Shown here one piece after another: positions 29,018 through 36,414 of a stretch of DNA of 45,568 bases. The stretch's first letter is position 1, and each line of letters starts with the position of its first letter. The notes under the pieces are model-generated. The model made no database searches, was not told the origin of the DNA, and saw nothing but the letters and a program-made list of their open reading frames with translations. Origin of the DNA: Thiothrix sp. (GTDB lineage: Bacteria > Pseudomonadota > Gammaproteobacteria > Thiotrichales > Thiotrichaceae); NCBI GenBank assembly GCA_020442915.1, contig JAGRJD010000019.1:1-45568 (forward strand), written 5' to 3'. The position numbers and the translations under genes are program-made.

Positions 29018-30685
29018 ATGGATTCCCAACGTCCCTTCCTGTATCTCGCCCTGATTTTTCTGGGCTTCCTGTTATGGACTTCCTGGCAACAGGACCATGC
29101 TCCCGAACCTGTTGTCACCGAGACTGCCCAGAGCACCCGTGCTGCTGGTAATACGGGTACCACCATTCCGCATGAGGTCCCGAATGTGGCAGCAACGTCC
29201 CAGCCTCAGCCTGGCAATGCACCCGTTCAGGAAACCGATAATGGGGAGCAGCTGATTCGGGTCCGCACCGATGTGCTGGCGCTGCAAATCAGTACCCGGG
29301 GGGGGGAAATCATAACGGCTGACCTGCCGACCTATCCCGTGAGTCTGGAGCAACCGGACCAGCCGGTGCGGCTTCTCAGCCGGGATGAAAAGAATTATGT
29401 GGCCCAGTCGGGGTTGCTGAACCAGAATAATGATCCGGCACTGGCCCCCAATCATCTGGCCCTGTTCAGTGCCGAACAGCAGGAATATGCCCTCAAAGAC
29501 GGTCAGGACAGTCTGGTTGTACCCCTGCGCTGGCAGGGTGCGAATGGCCTGGCGGTGGTCAAGCTGTTTGAATTCAGGCGTGGCAGTTTCAGCATCAACA
29601 TGACCCAGTCATTGCAGAACAGCTCCGGACAGCCCTGGACCGGGCTGGAATACCTGCAGTTCAAACATGGTCCGGTGGAGCACAAAAGTAGCATGATGGG
29701 AATACGTGCTTTTGAGGGCGGGGCCATTTATGAGGACCACAAGTATACCCGCATCAATTTTGCCGACATGGGGCAAGAGCTGGAAGGGCATGATGTCAAC
29801 GCTGATGGTGGCTGGGTCAGCATCCTGCAGCATTATTTTGTCAGTGCCTGGATTCCGGCTGCCGGTGAGCGGAACAGCTATTACAGCCGTGAAACAGCCA
29901 CGCTGGGTGTGCCGGCCTATATTCTGGGGCTGAAGGGACCGCTGATCAGTGTGGCGGACGGGGCATCCCATACCTTTACCAGTCAGTTCTGGGTCGGTCC
30001 CAAACTGCAGGACGAGCTGGAAGCGCTGGCACCGGGGCTGGATCTGACGGTGGATTACGGGGTACTGGCCTTTATCTCCAAGCCGATTTTCTGGGTCATG
30101 CAACACATTCACAGTTTGATCGGTAACTGGGGCTGGACCATCATTCTGCTCACCATGCTGATCAAGGCGCTGTTTTTCTGGCCGTCTGCCGCAAGCTACA
30201 AGTCCATGGCCAAGATGAAGGCGGTGGCGCCGCGCATGAAGGAAATCAACGAACGTTTCAGCAGTGATCCGCAGGGCAAGCAGAAAGCCATGATGGAGCT
30301 GTACAAGAAGGAAAAGATCAATCCATTGGGTGGCTGCCTGCCTATCGTGATTCAGATTCCGGTTTTCATGGGACTTTACTGGGTGTTGCTGGAAAGCGTG
30401 GAGCTGCGTCAGGCACCCTGGCTACTGTGGTATAAAGACCTTTCAGTCATGGATCCCTATTACGTGTTACCCCTGATCATGGGGGCAAGCATGTTTCTGC
30501 AGCAGAAACTCAATCCACCTCAGGCGGATCCAATGCAGCAGAAAATATTTCAGTTTCTGCCGCTCATTTTCACCTTCATGTTCCTGTGGTTCCCTGCCGG
30601 TCTGGTTCTGTACTGGGTGGTCAACAACATCCTGTCCATTGCCCAGCAGTGGGTGATCAACAAGAAAATCGTCGGGCATGCCTGA
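29018..30685 (+). CDS. yidC: membrane protein insertase YidC
   Basis: YidC inserts and folds inner-membrane proteins, alone or with SecYEG. The 555-residue protein has the gammaproteobacterial plan. An N-terminal span (RPFLYLALIFLGFLLWTSW) is followed by a Thr/Pro/Gln-rich linker and a large periplasmic beta-domain (about 75-345). The conserved five-helix core includes NWGWTIILLTMLIKALFFWP, MAKMKAVAPRMKEINERF and KINPLGGCLPIVIQIPVFMGLY. It ends in the basic tail NKKIVGHA. The start at 29018 follows GAGGATTT. It is part of the rpmH-rnpA-yidC-mnmE order. Confidence 0.98.
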   Translation: MDSQRPFLYLALIFLGFLLWTSWQQDHAPEPVVTETAQSTRAAGNTGTTIPHEVPNVAATSQPQPGNAPVQETDNGEQLIRVRTDVLALQISTRGGEIITADLPTYPVSLEQPDQPVRLLSRDEKNYVAQSGLLNQNNDPALAPNHLALFSAEQQEYALKDGQDSLVVPLRWQGANGLAVVKLFEFRRGSFSINMTQSLQNSSGQPWTGLEYLQFKHGPVEHKSSMMGIRAFEGGAIYEDHKYTRINFADMGQELEGHDVNADGGWVSILQHYFVSAWIPAAGERNSYYSRETATLGVPAYILGLKGPLISVADGASHTFTSQFWVGPKLQDELEALAPGLDLTVDYGVLAFISKPIFWVMQHIHSLIGNWGWTIILLTMLIKALFFWPSAASYKSMAKMKAVAPRMKEINERFSSDPQGKQKAMMELYKKEKINPLGGCLPIVIQIPVFMGLYWVLLESVELRQAPWLLWYKDLSVMDPYYVLPLIMGASMFLQQKLNPPQADPMQQKIFQFLPLIFTFMFLWFPAGLVLYWVVNNILSIAQQWVINKKIVGHA

Positions 30686-30713
30686 GGTTTGCCCCTGATC
30701 CGCTGGCCGGATA

Positions 30714-30729
30714 GGTTTCATGTGGAACA
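30714..30729. promoter_or_regulatory. degenerate parS-like sequence at the mnmE start
   Basis: GGTTTCATGTGGAACA resembles TGTTTCACGTGGAACA with two changes, one of which breaks the CACGTG core and creates the mnmE ATG. It is probably a decayed or weak site. Confidence 0.25.
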
Positions 30730-32060
30730 ATACCGATACCATCGTTGCCATCGCCACCCCTTCGGGGCGTGGCGGGGTTGGTATTATCCGGCTTTCCGGG
30801 CCGCTGGCACCGGAAATTGCCATACACCTGAGCGGTACCCTGCCACCACCCCGGCAGGCGGTTTACCGTCATTTCACTGATGCGGACCAACAGCCACTGG
30901 ATGACGGGATTCTGCTTTATTTTCCAGCCCCGGCCTCCTTTACCGGTGAGGCGGTGGTGGAGCTGCAGGGACATGGCGGGCCGGTGGTGCTGGATCTGCT
31001 GCTGCAACGCTGTCTGGAGCTGGGAGCCCGGCTGGCCCGACCGGGGGAGTTTTCCGAACGTGCTTTTCTGAATGGCAAACTGGATCTGGCCCAGGCAGAA
31101 GCCATTGCTGATCTGATCGACTCCGGGTCACGGCAGGCAGCCCGCTCGGCGCTGCGGTCACTGCAGGGTGCTTTTTCCCAGGCTGTTGAGAAGCTGTTGC
31201 AACAGCTGATCGCCTTGCGCGTCCATGTGGAGGCGACGCTGGATTTTCCGGAGGAGGAAATCGACTTTCTGGCGGATGGACAGGTCGCCCGGCATTTGAC
31301 GGCAATTGACCAGCAGTTGCAGGCCGTTCTACAGCAGGCACAACAGGGCAGCCTGCTGCGTGATGGGATGCAGCTGGTGATTGTGGGGCGTCCGAATGCC
31401 GGTAAATCCAGCTTGCTGAATGCACTGACCGGACAGGAGCGCGCGATTGTGACCGATATTGCGGGTACCACCCGTGATGTCCTGCGGGAACGTATTGATC
31501 TGGACGGGATGCCACTCCACATTATCGATACCGCCGGGCTGCGTGACAGTGAGGATCCGGTGGAAAAAATCGGTATCACCCGCGCCTGGCAGGCCGTTGA
31601 ACAGGCGGATATGGCCTTGCTGTTGGTGGATGATGCCGGGCCGGAGCATCCGGAAAATGTCGGGATACTGGCGCGCCTGCCCTCCCGCCTGCCACGCCTG
31701 ACGGTTCACAACAAGATTGACCTCAGCGGCCACCCGCCCGGCAAACGGGGGGACCAGCTGTACATTTCCGCCCGCTACCATCAGGGTATTGAGGCGCTGC
31801 GGGATGCGCTCAAGACCAGTATGGGATACGAAGGCGATACGGAAGGCATTTTCATTGCCCGGCGCCGGCACCTGCAGGCACTGGAGCTGACCCGCAGTGC
31901 ACTGGCACGGGCACAGGAGCAGCTGCAGGCATTCAATGCCGGTGAACTGGTGGCCGAGGAGTTACGTGAGGCTCAGGAGGCACTGGGACAGATTACCGGG
32001 CGATTTACCCCGGATGAGCTGCTGGGCGAAATTTTCAGCTCTTTCTGTATTGGAAAATAG
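30720..32060 (+). CDS. mnmE: tRNA uridine-5-carboxymethylaminomethyl modification GTPase
   Basis: MnmE (TrmE/ThdF) works with MnmG to modify wobble uridine 34 in several tRNAs. The 446-residue protein has the N-terminal formyl-THF-binding domain ([22 protein letters not shown] at the start, split by turns), a helical domain, and a Ras-like G domain. The G domain carries [19 protein letters not shown] and NKIDL. The C-terminal motif is FCIGK, ending at the stop. The ATG sits in a degenerate parS-like palindrome. The last codons, TTCTGTATTGGAAAATAG, form the type of attachment site used by SGI1-like islands, and a foreign segment begins right after the stop. Confidence 0.98.
   Translation: MWNNTDTIVAIATPSGRGGVGIIRLSGPLAPEIAIHLSGTLPPPRQAVYRHFTDADQQPLDDGILLYFPAPASFTGEAVVELQGHGGPVVLDLLLQRCLELGARLARPGEFSERAFLNGKLDLAQAEAIADLIDSGSRQAARSALRSLQGAFSQAVEKLLQQLIALRVHVEATLDFPEEEIDFLADGQVARHLTAIDQQLQAVLQQAQQGSLLRDGMQLVIVGRPNAGKSSLLNALTGQERAIVTDIAGTTRDVLRERIDLDGMPLHIIDTAGLRDSEDPVEKIGITRAWQAVEQADMALLLVDDAGPEHPENVGILARLPSRLPRLTVHNKIDLSGHPPGKRGDQLYISARYHQGIEALRDALKTSMGYEGDTEGIFIARRRHLQALELTRSALARAQEQLQAFNAGELVAEELREAQEALGQITGRFTPDELLGEIFSSFCIGK
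32043..32052 (+). other. attL: left attachment-site core (attL candidate) in mnmE
   Basis: TTCTGTATTG in the final codons of mnmE is repeated exactly at 34402-34411. The end of mnmE/thdF is the known integration site of Salmonella genomic island 1 and relatives. Confidence 0.65.
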
Positions 32061-32121
32061 CGAGCCTTCCAGTGTAGTCCGAAATCTTCCGCAAAACACT
32101 CATAAGCCCGCGTTCCGCTAT

Positions 32122-32302
32122 GTGTGCCCAAGGCAGGGTGGTGCTGTGCCCTAAGCCCCTATTTTCAGGGGCGGAGAAATCACTTTTTTATGGGTACACA
32201 AGGCGGACAAATCGACGGAAGGCCGCACCAGTAAAGGCTTTCATGCCGTGTGCCCAAGGCGAAACGGTGTGCCCAAGATCAAGCGGGTTTTCATGGGCAC
32301 AC
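32122..32302. repeat. GTGTGCCCA repeats, possible integrase arm sites
   Basis: GTGTGCCCAAGGC occurs at 32122-32134 and 32248-32260, GTGTGCCCAAG at 32267-32277, and the inverted form TGGGCACAC at 32294-32302, just before the integrase start. A further GTGTGCCCA lies at 34334-34342 near the right end. The spacing and location suit arm-type binding sites of a tyrosine recombinase; this role is inferred. Confidence 0.5.
32155..32172 (+). terminator. possible terminator after mnmE
   Basis: GCCCCT-attttc-AGGGGC forms a perfect 6-bp stem about 95 nt after the mnmE stop. The T-run follows only after about 12 nt, so terminator function is uncertain. Confidence 0.25.
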
Positions 32303-32324
32303 GCACTGCAGAAGGGGGTGAATC

Positions 32325-32381
32325 ATGGCGCTGTCAGATACCAAGTTGCGGAATCTGAAGCCTGCTGACAAGGGCTATCAG
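32325..32381 (+). pseudogene. N-terminal fragment of a P4-type tyrosine integrase
   Basis: The 19 residues MALSDTKLRNLKPADKGYQ match the start of the DUF4102 arm-binding domain that opens P4/SGI-type integrases (pattern MALTDTKIRNLKPKDKPYK). After this the frame loses any integrase likeness and runs into sequence from a transposase in another frame. All catalytic parts are absent, so this is a remnant. AGAAGGGGGTGAATC upstream of the ATG looks like its original ribosome site. Confidence 0.7.
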
Positions 32382-32395
32382 GGAGCAGATGTTGT

Positions 32396-32569
32396 CTCCC
32401 CGCCCTCAATCAGGTCATCCGCAATCTGGCCGAACTGGGCGGGTTCCTGGGCAGAAAAAGTGATGGTGAACTTGGGGCCAAAAGTATCTGGCTTGGCGAC
32501 TCACGGGTGCTGGACTGCATTTATGCGATTCAGATGGTCAGTGAGTGGGCGGGACTGACTTGTGTATAA
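32396..32569 (+). pseudogene. C-terminal fragment of an IS4-family transposase
   Basis: Read from 32396 to the TAA at 32567-32569, the frame gives LPALNQVIRNLAELGGFLGR and then KSDGELGAKSIWLG. This matches the usual C-terminal end of IS4-family DDE transposases (LGGFLGRKxDGEPGxKxLWLG). About 57 codons remain. The upstream catalytic part is missing, and the fragment abuts the integrase scrap, so an insertion followed by deletion has fused the two. No intact terminal inverted repeats were found around it. Confidence 0.75.
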
Positions 32570-32755
32570 GGAGATGCTTTGGGGGTGGGCCGCTATCTTC
32601 TTGTGCTGCCGGGGTTCCGCCATGGAACCAGATAATGGCTGTTCAAATAGGCAAGAAGGCGTGGTTTGTCACCACTTTATCGTGCAGGGCTTTGGCAAAG
32701 CGGTGTTTTTTTGCTAACAGTTCAAATACCAAACCACGGATAAGGGAAAATTTTT

Positions 32756-34132
32756 ATGAGCCAATCCATAGCAAAGATTGTTTTAGCCGGCGTTACGGCC
32801 CTTTGCTTAGCTAGCCCTGCCAACGCCCAAAACAGCGCTTTTAGTGCCCTGGCAGGCAAAATGGGAGAGAGCACCAGTGCCTCTGCGCCCACTGCCACAC
32901 CCTCTGCCAGTTGGCGCTATCAGTCTGATTCGGCCCAGCGCAAAAAAAATTACGCCACCACCATTGCTGAAGCGAAGAAGATAGACCCGGCGATTAGCGA
33001 GGCCTATACCGCCGTTGCCGCCGCAGATGTTTACACTGTCATCAATGATTATCTTGGCAAATATGGCCTGCGCGCCGATGATTTGGGCGATGTGCTGACG
33101 CTCGCTTGGTATAACGCCTATGATATTTCGCACGGCGCAAGTCTTGCTGATCCATCGTCCGCGCAATTAAAAGCGATCCGCACGCAGCTTGGCTCGATGA
33201 GCGATATAATCGCCAAGCTATCCAATACTGAAAAGCAGCAAATGGCTGACCAGATGATGCTGGATATGGCAGTGCAGCAAGGCGCGTTAGAGGCAATGCG
33301 TGACCAAATGCCCGATAAAGTGCCCAACATGGCAGATGCTTTTGCGCAATATAATCAAATTTTCTTCAGCCTGGATTTTGCCGCCATGGAGCTGACAGCA
33401 AAGGGGCTGGAAGCGGACCAGAAGATGCCTGTCGTGCGCAAGCCTGCGGAGACAAAGGCGCCGGTGGCCCAGGGTGCAAACCTGCCTGTTGGCCATACCA
33501 GCCAGATTTTGGGCATGGCCTATGAATCGGAGCTTAGGTTTGTGCCCGTTGGCCCCGCTGGATCGCTCAACCGCGATGAATTTGTTACTGTTTTATTCAA
33601 GGACGGCACCGCCTGTTACGATTGCCAAGAGGAATTTCTGGCTGACCCGAAAATGACCAAAATGCGGGCCGAAGATCCTGAAAATTTTGGCAAATGGGTG
33701 AAGCGTGGTAACCATTATTACATTACCTATCCCAATAGCGATGACGAGCCTGACGAGATTGAGGCCGATGGGATTTACGGCCCTGCTCCCAAAGATGCCC
33801 GCTATCAAGGCGCATTTGAAACATCGGGCGGCGTGTCCGTTGGCGGAATGGATAATTTCACCACTGTTGTTAGCTACGAAACGCTGCTTTTGAACAAGGA
33901 TGGCCGTTTTGCCTGGTCAAAAGAATCCGCTTATTCTGGGCAGGGCACTGGCGCTGCCTGGGGAGGCAGCAATGCACAGCCAGCGGCGCGTGGACGCTAT
34001 TTTATAGATGGCTTCACAATCCGGCTGGATTATGACGATGGCAAAAGTGAAACCAAATCGTTCATCCGCTTTCCCAAAGAACTGGACTTTTTGGTTATGG
34101 AAGGCACTGCCTATTGGATAGATGATGATTGA
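32756..34132 (+). CDS. secreted protein of unknown function, foreign cargo gene
   Basis: The 458-residue protein has a clear signal peptide (1-24, cleavage ANA/QN). A Ser/Thr/Ala/Pro linker (38-52) leads into a mainly helical domain (about 58-222). A second Lys/Pro linker (223-242) precedes a beta-rich region. Within that region C287-Y-D-C290 is the only Cys pair, and the protein ends in a lipocalin-like strand series (GRYFIDGFTIRLDYDDGK, 413-430). The helical part recalls small secreted proteins of Alphaproteobacteria (DUF6683-like), but I am not sure. AAGGGA precedes the ATG. Codon use (frequent GCC/GCG next to TTT, AAA, TTG) and lower GC differ from all flanking genes, indicating transfer. 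Confidence 0.75.
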   Translation: MSQSIAKIVLAGVTALCLASPANAQNSAFSALAGKMGESTSASAPTATPSASWRYQSDSAQRKKNYATTIAEAKKIDPAISEAYTAVAAADVYTVINDYLGKYGLRADDLGDVLTLAWYNAYDISHGASLADPSSAQLKAIRTQLGSMSDIIAKLSNTEKQQMADQMMLDMAVQQGALEAMRDQMPDKVPNMADAFAQYNQIFFSLDFAAMELTAKGLEADQKMPVVRKPAETKAPVAQGANLPVGHTSQILGMAYESELRFVPVGPAGSLNRDEFVTVLFKDGTACYDCQEEFLADPKMTKMRAEDPENFGKWVKRGNHYYITYPNSDDEPDEIEADGIYGPAPKDARYQGAFETSGGVSVGGMDNFTTVVSYETLLLNKDGRFAWSKESAYSGQGTGAAWGGSNAQPAARGRYFIDGFTIRLDYDDGKSETKSFIRFPKELDFLVMEGTAYWIDDD

Positions 34133-34532
34133 TTTTTCGCCCTTTGCCGCAACTTCGCGCTTGTCAGGCGCGGCGTAAAGGCATCCCCTTATACAGATGT
34201 TGCAAGCCCCGCAATCCAGCATCCCCAAGGCTTGCCGCACTGGTTCATCGGAAACAGTAGGGGCTGACGATGGCGACCATAGAGGTGGAAACGATGAACC
34301 CGGCGATCCTACGCAAGGGCATGACTCCAAAACGTGTGCCCATTTTTCAGTTTTTAACAAAGAAACCAAGTAACAGCAAAGATTTACTCCAGTTCGCTAG
34401 CTTCTGTATTGACCTGATTCCGGGCCTTCCGCAGGGCTGCAGCCGCAGGTTATCGCATGAGCATGCACACCTGTTTCAGTCGGGGTAACATGAAAAAACA
34501 GCCTGAATAACTATAACAACAAAGGCCTCATC
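34133..34532. other. island right end and moxR upstream region, no gene
   Basis: These 400 nt hold no convincing gene. They include one GTGTGCCCA motif (34334-34342), the second TTCTGTATTG core (34402-34411), and then about 120 nt of presumed resident DNA before moxR. Just before the core, in frame, the sequence reads F-A-S-F-C-I, close to the F-S-S-F-C-I end of MnmE. Confidence 0.5.
34402..34411 (+). other. attR: right attachment-site core (attR candidate)
   Basis: This exact copy of TTCTGTATTG lies 2,359 nt from the copy in mnmE, in direct orientation. A chance 10-bp match to a preset word in a stretch this long is expected about 0.002 times. Confidence 0.6.
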
Positions 34533-35468
34533 GTGACCTCAAGTACCCCCAAACTGATACAGGCCAGCCTGCAGGAGCTGGACAAGGTGATTCTGGGCAA
34601 GCCGCAACAGCTGCAGCTGGCGTTTGCCTGTCTGCTGGCGGGTGGCCATCTGCTGCTGGAAGACCTGCCCGGTATGGGCAAGACCACCCTGGCCCATGCG
34701 CTGGCGCGCGTCTGTGGACTGGAATACAAACGGGTCCAGTTTACCAGTGACATGTTGCCGGCTGACTTGCTGGGTGCGTCAGTGTTTGATGCACGCAGTG
34801 CCGGTTTTCATTTCCATCCCGGACCGGTATTCACCCAGCTGCTGCTGGCTGATGAGTTAAACCGCGCCAGTCCCAAGGCCCAGAGCGCACTGCTGGAGGT
34901 GATGGAAGAGCAGCAGGTCAGTGTGGACGGGTATACCCACGTGCTGGAGCCGCCTTTCTTTGTACTGGCGACCCAGAATCCGCAGTACCAGTCCGGTACC
35001 TTTCCCCTGCCCGAGTCGCAACTGGACCGTTTTCTGCTGCGTGTGTCCCTTGGCTATCCGGATCCTGCGGTGGAGCGCGAGTTGCTCCGGGGAAGTCCGG
35101 GGCGGGAGCGGCTGGACAGCATCCACCGGATTCTGGATGCCAGTCGCCTGCAGATGCTGCAGGCGCTGGTGCCACAGGTACGCATGACGGATGCACTGCT
35201 GGATTATGTCCAGCGTCTCATTCGCCAGACACGTCAGGATGAGGCCTGCCGCCTCGGGCTTTCGCCACGTGGAGCCCAGGCCCTGGTGCGCAGTGCACGT
35301 GCCTGGGCCCTGTTGCAGGGACGCAGCCATGTGCTGCCTGAAGATGTGCAGGCGGTATTTGTTGCCGTGGCCGGGCACCGGCTGCAGGGGCAACAGGAGC
35401 AACAGGGCGCTGCTCTGGCACGCCAGATTCTGTCCCGGGTGGATACCCTTGGGCCGGTACATGCCTGA
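34533..35468 (+). CDS. MoxR-family AAA+ ATPase
   Basis: MoxR ATPases act as chaperone-like factors, usually encoded with DUF58 and transglutaminase genes as here. The 311-residue protein has Walker A LPGMGKTTLA (46-55), Walker B LLLADELNRASPKAQSALLE, VFTQLLLADE, sensor 1 LATQNP, GTFPLPESQLDRFLL and the C-terminal lid with LGLSPRGAQALVRSARAWAL, all family hallmarks. It starts at GTG 34533 with AAAGG 8 nt upstream. The stop overlaps the next start by 8 nt. It is the first resident gene after the mnmE-linked island. Confidence 0.95.
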   Translation: MTSSTPKLIQASLQELDKVILGKPQQLQLAFACLLAGGHLLLEDLPGMGKTTLAHALARVCGLEYKRVQFTSDMLPADLLGASVFDARSAGFHFHPGPVFTQLLLADELNRASPKAQSALLEVMEEQQVSVDGYTHVLEPPFFVLATQNPQYQSGTFPLPESQLDRFLLRVSLGYPDPAVERELLRGSPGRERLDSIHRILDASRLQMLQALVPQVRMTDALLDYVQRLIRQTRQDEACRLGLSPRGAQALVRSARAWALLQGRSHVLPEDVQAVFVAVAGHRLQGQQEQQGAALARQILSRVDTLGPVHA

Positions 35469-36414
35469 GTCGGTGCTGAAACGGCGGCTACACCCGCCCA
35501 GGCGGCGTGAAGTCAGACTGACGCAGCGACGTATTTTCATACTGCCTACACGCAGCGGATGGGTACTGGTGCTTTTTTGTGTGCTGTTGTACCTGATCGG
35601 GGTGAACTTCCGGAATACCCTGGTATATGGGGTGTGTTTCTGGCTGCTGGCGCTGTGGGGGGCAAATATTTTGCACACCTACTTCAACCTGTCCGGTCTG
35701 ATGCTGACCGGCCTGCGGGTGGAGCCGGTTTTTGCCGGGCAGAAAGCCGTACTCAGGCTGCGGGTCAGCCGTCCACCGGGGCGTCGGTACCGTGGCATTT
35801 ATCTGGGCTGGCCGGGTCAGGATCTGGTACGGGTGGATCTGGTACAGCAGGTGCAACAGGATGTGACGCTGGCGGCGACCGTGACCCGGCGCGGGCGTTT
35901 TCATCCCCCCCGAATTGAGGTATTCAGCCGTTATCCCACCGGGCTGGCACTGGCCTGGACTTATGTTACGCTGGATATCAGCGGTCTGGTCTTTCCCGAG
36001 CCGGCATCGTTGACAGCGGGGCGGCAGGTACCCGCAGCATTCCGGGCGCAGGATGGTGGTATTGCCATCCGGGGGGGGCACAGCGATTTCGGGGGGATGC
36101 GGGATTATCAGCCGGGGGATGCACCCGGCCGCATTCACTGGGCGGCTTATGCCCGCAGCGGTCAGCTGCAGGTGCGTGAGTTTGTTGATTTTCAGAGTGA
36201 TGCGGAGTGGCTGGACTGGGATCAGGTGCCCGCCACGGATACCGAAACCCGGCTCTCGGTATTGTGTGCCTGGGTACTGGCAGCCCATGCGGCCCGGCGC
36301 CGTTTTGGTCTGCGGCTGCCGGGGGTCTGTCTGGAGCCCGCTCAGGGGGAGACACACCGGCTGCGTTGCCTGAGCGCACTGGCGCTGTTCGGGCAGGATG
36401 CCGGAAATGCTTGA
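35461..36414 (+). CDS. DUF58 domain-containing membrane protein
   Basis: The start is ATG 35461, overlapping the moxR stop by 8 nt (ATGCCTGA), which gives 317 residues. Two hydrophobic segments (SGWVLVLFCVLLYLIGVNF and YGVCFWLLALWGANIL) anchor the protein. The soluble part carries the DUF58 signature GGMRDYQPGDAPGRIHW (about 215-231), followed by AAYARSGQLQVREF. The family is usually linked with MoxR and transglutaminase genes; its biochemical role is not established. A longer frame from 35191 overlaps moxR heavily and is not used. It overlaps the next gene by 17 nt. Confidence 0.92.
   Translation: MPESVLKRRLHPPRRREVRLTQRRIFILPTRSGWVLVLFCVLLYLIGVNFRNTLVYGVCFWLLALWGANILHTYFNLSGLMLTGLRVEPVFAGQKAVLRLRVSRPPGRRYRGIYLGWPGQDLVRVDLVQQVQQDVTLAATVTRRGRFHPPRIEVFSRYPTGLALAWTYVTLDISGLVFPEPASLTAGRQVPAAFRAQDGGIAIRGGHSDFGGMRDYQPGDAPGRIHWAAYARSGQLQVREFVDFQSDAEWLDWDQVPATDTETRLSVLCAWVLAAHAARRRFGLRLPGVCLEPAQGETHRLRCLSALALFGQDAGNA

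Larger units (their letters stand above)
32053..34411 (+). mobile_element. decayed integrative mini-island at the mnmE 3' end
   Basis: The segment between two TTCTGTATTG copies contains an integrase N-terminal fragment 272 nt from the left core, an IS4-type transposase C-terminal fragment, several GTGTGCCCA motifs near both ends (32122, 32248, 32267, inverted 32294; and 34334), and one complete gene with visibly lower GC and different codon use from its neighbours. These are the parts expected of an SGI1-like element (core sites, arm-type sites, int next to attL) reduced by deletion. No functional integrase remains, so it should be immobile on its own. The sequence right of the second core does not continue like an mnmE end, which is the main weakness. 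Confidence 0.65.

Noticed and set aside
33917..34369. 150-codon leftward frame over the end of the cargo gene
   Set aside because: Mostly antisense to the cargo gene, with no motif and no sensible start signal.
35191..35460. 90-codon upstream extension of the DUF58 protein
   Set aside because: It lies in moxR in another frame, is Cys/Arg-rich and unlike DUF58. ATG 35461 overlaps the moxR stop in the normal coupled way.
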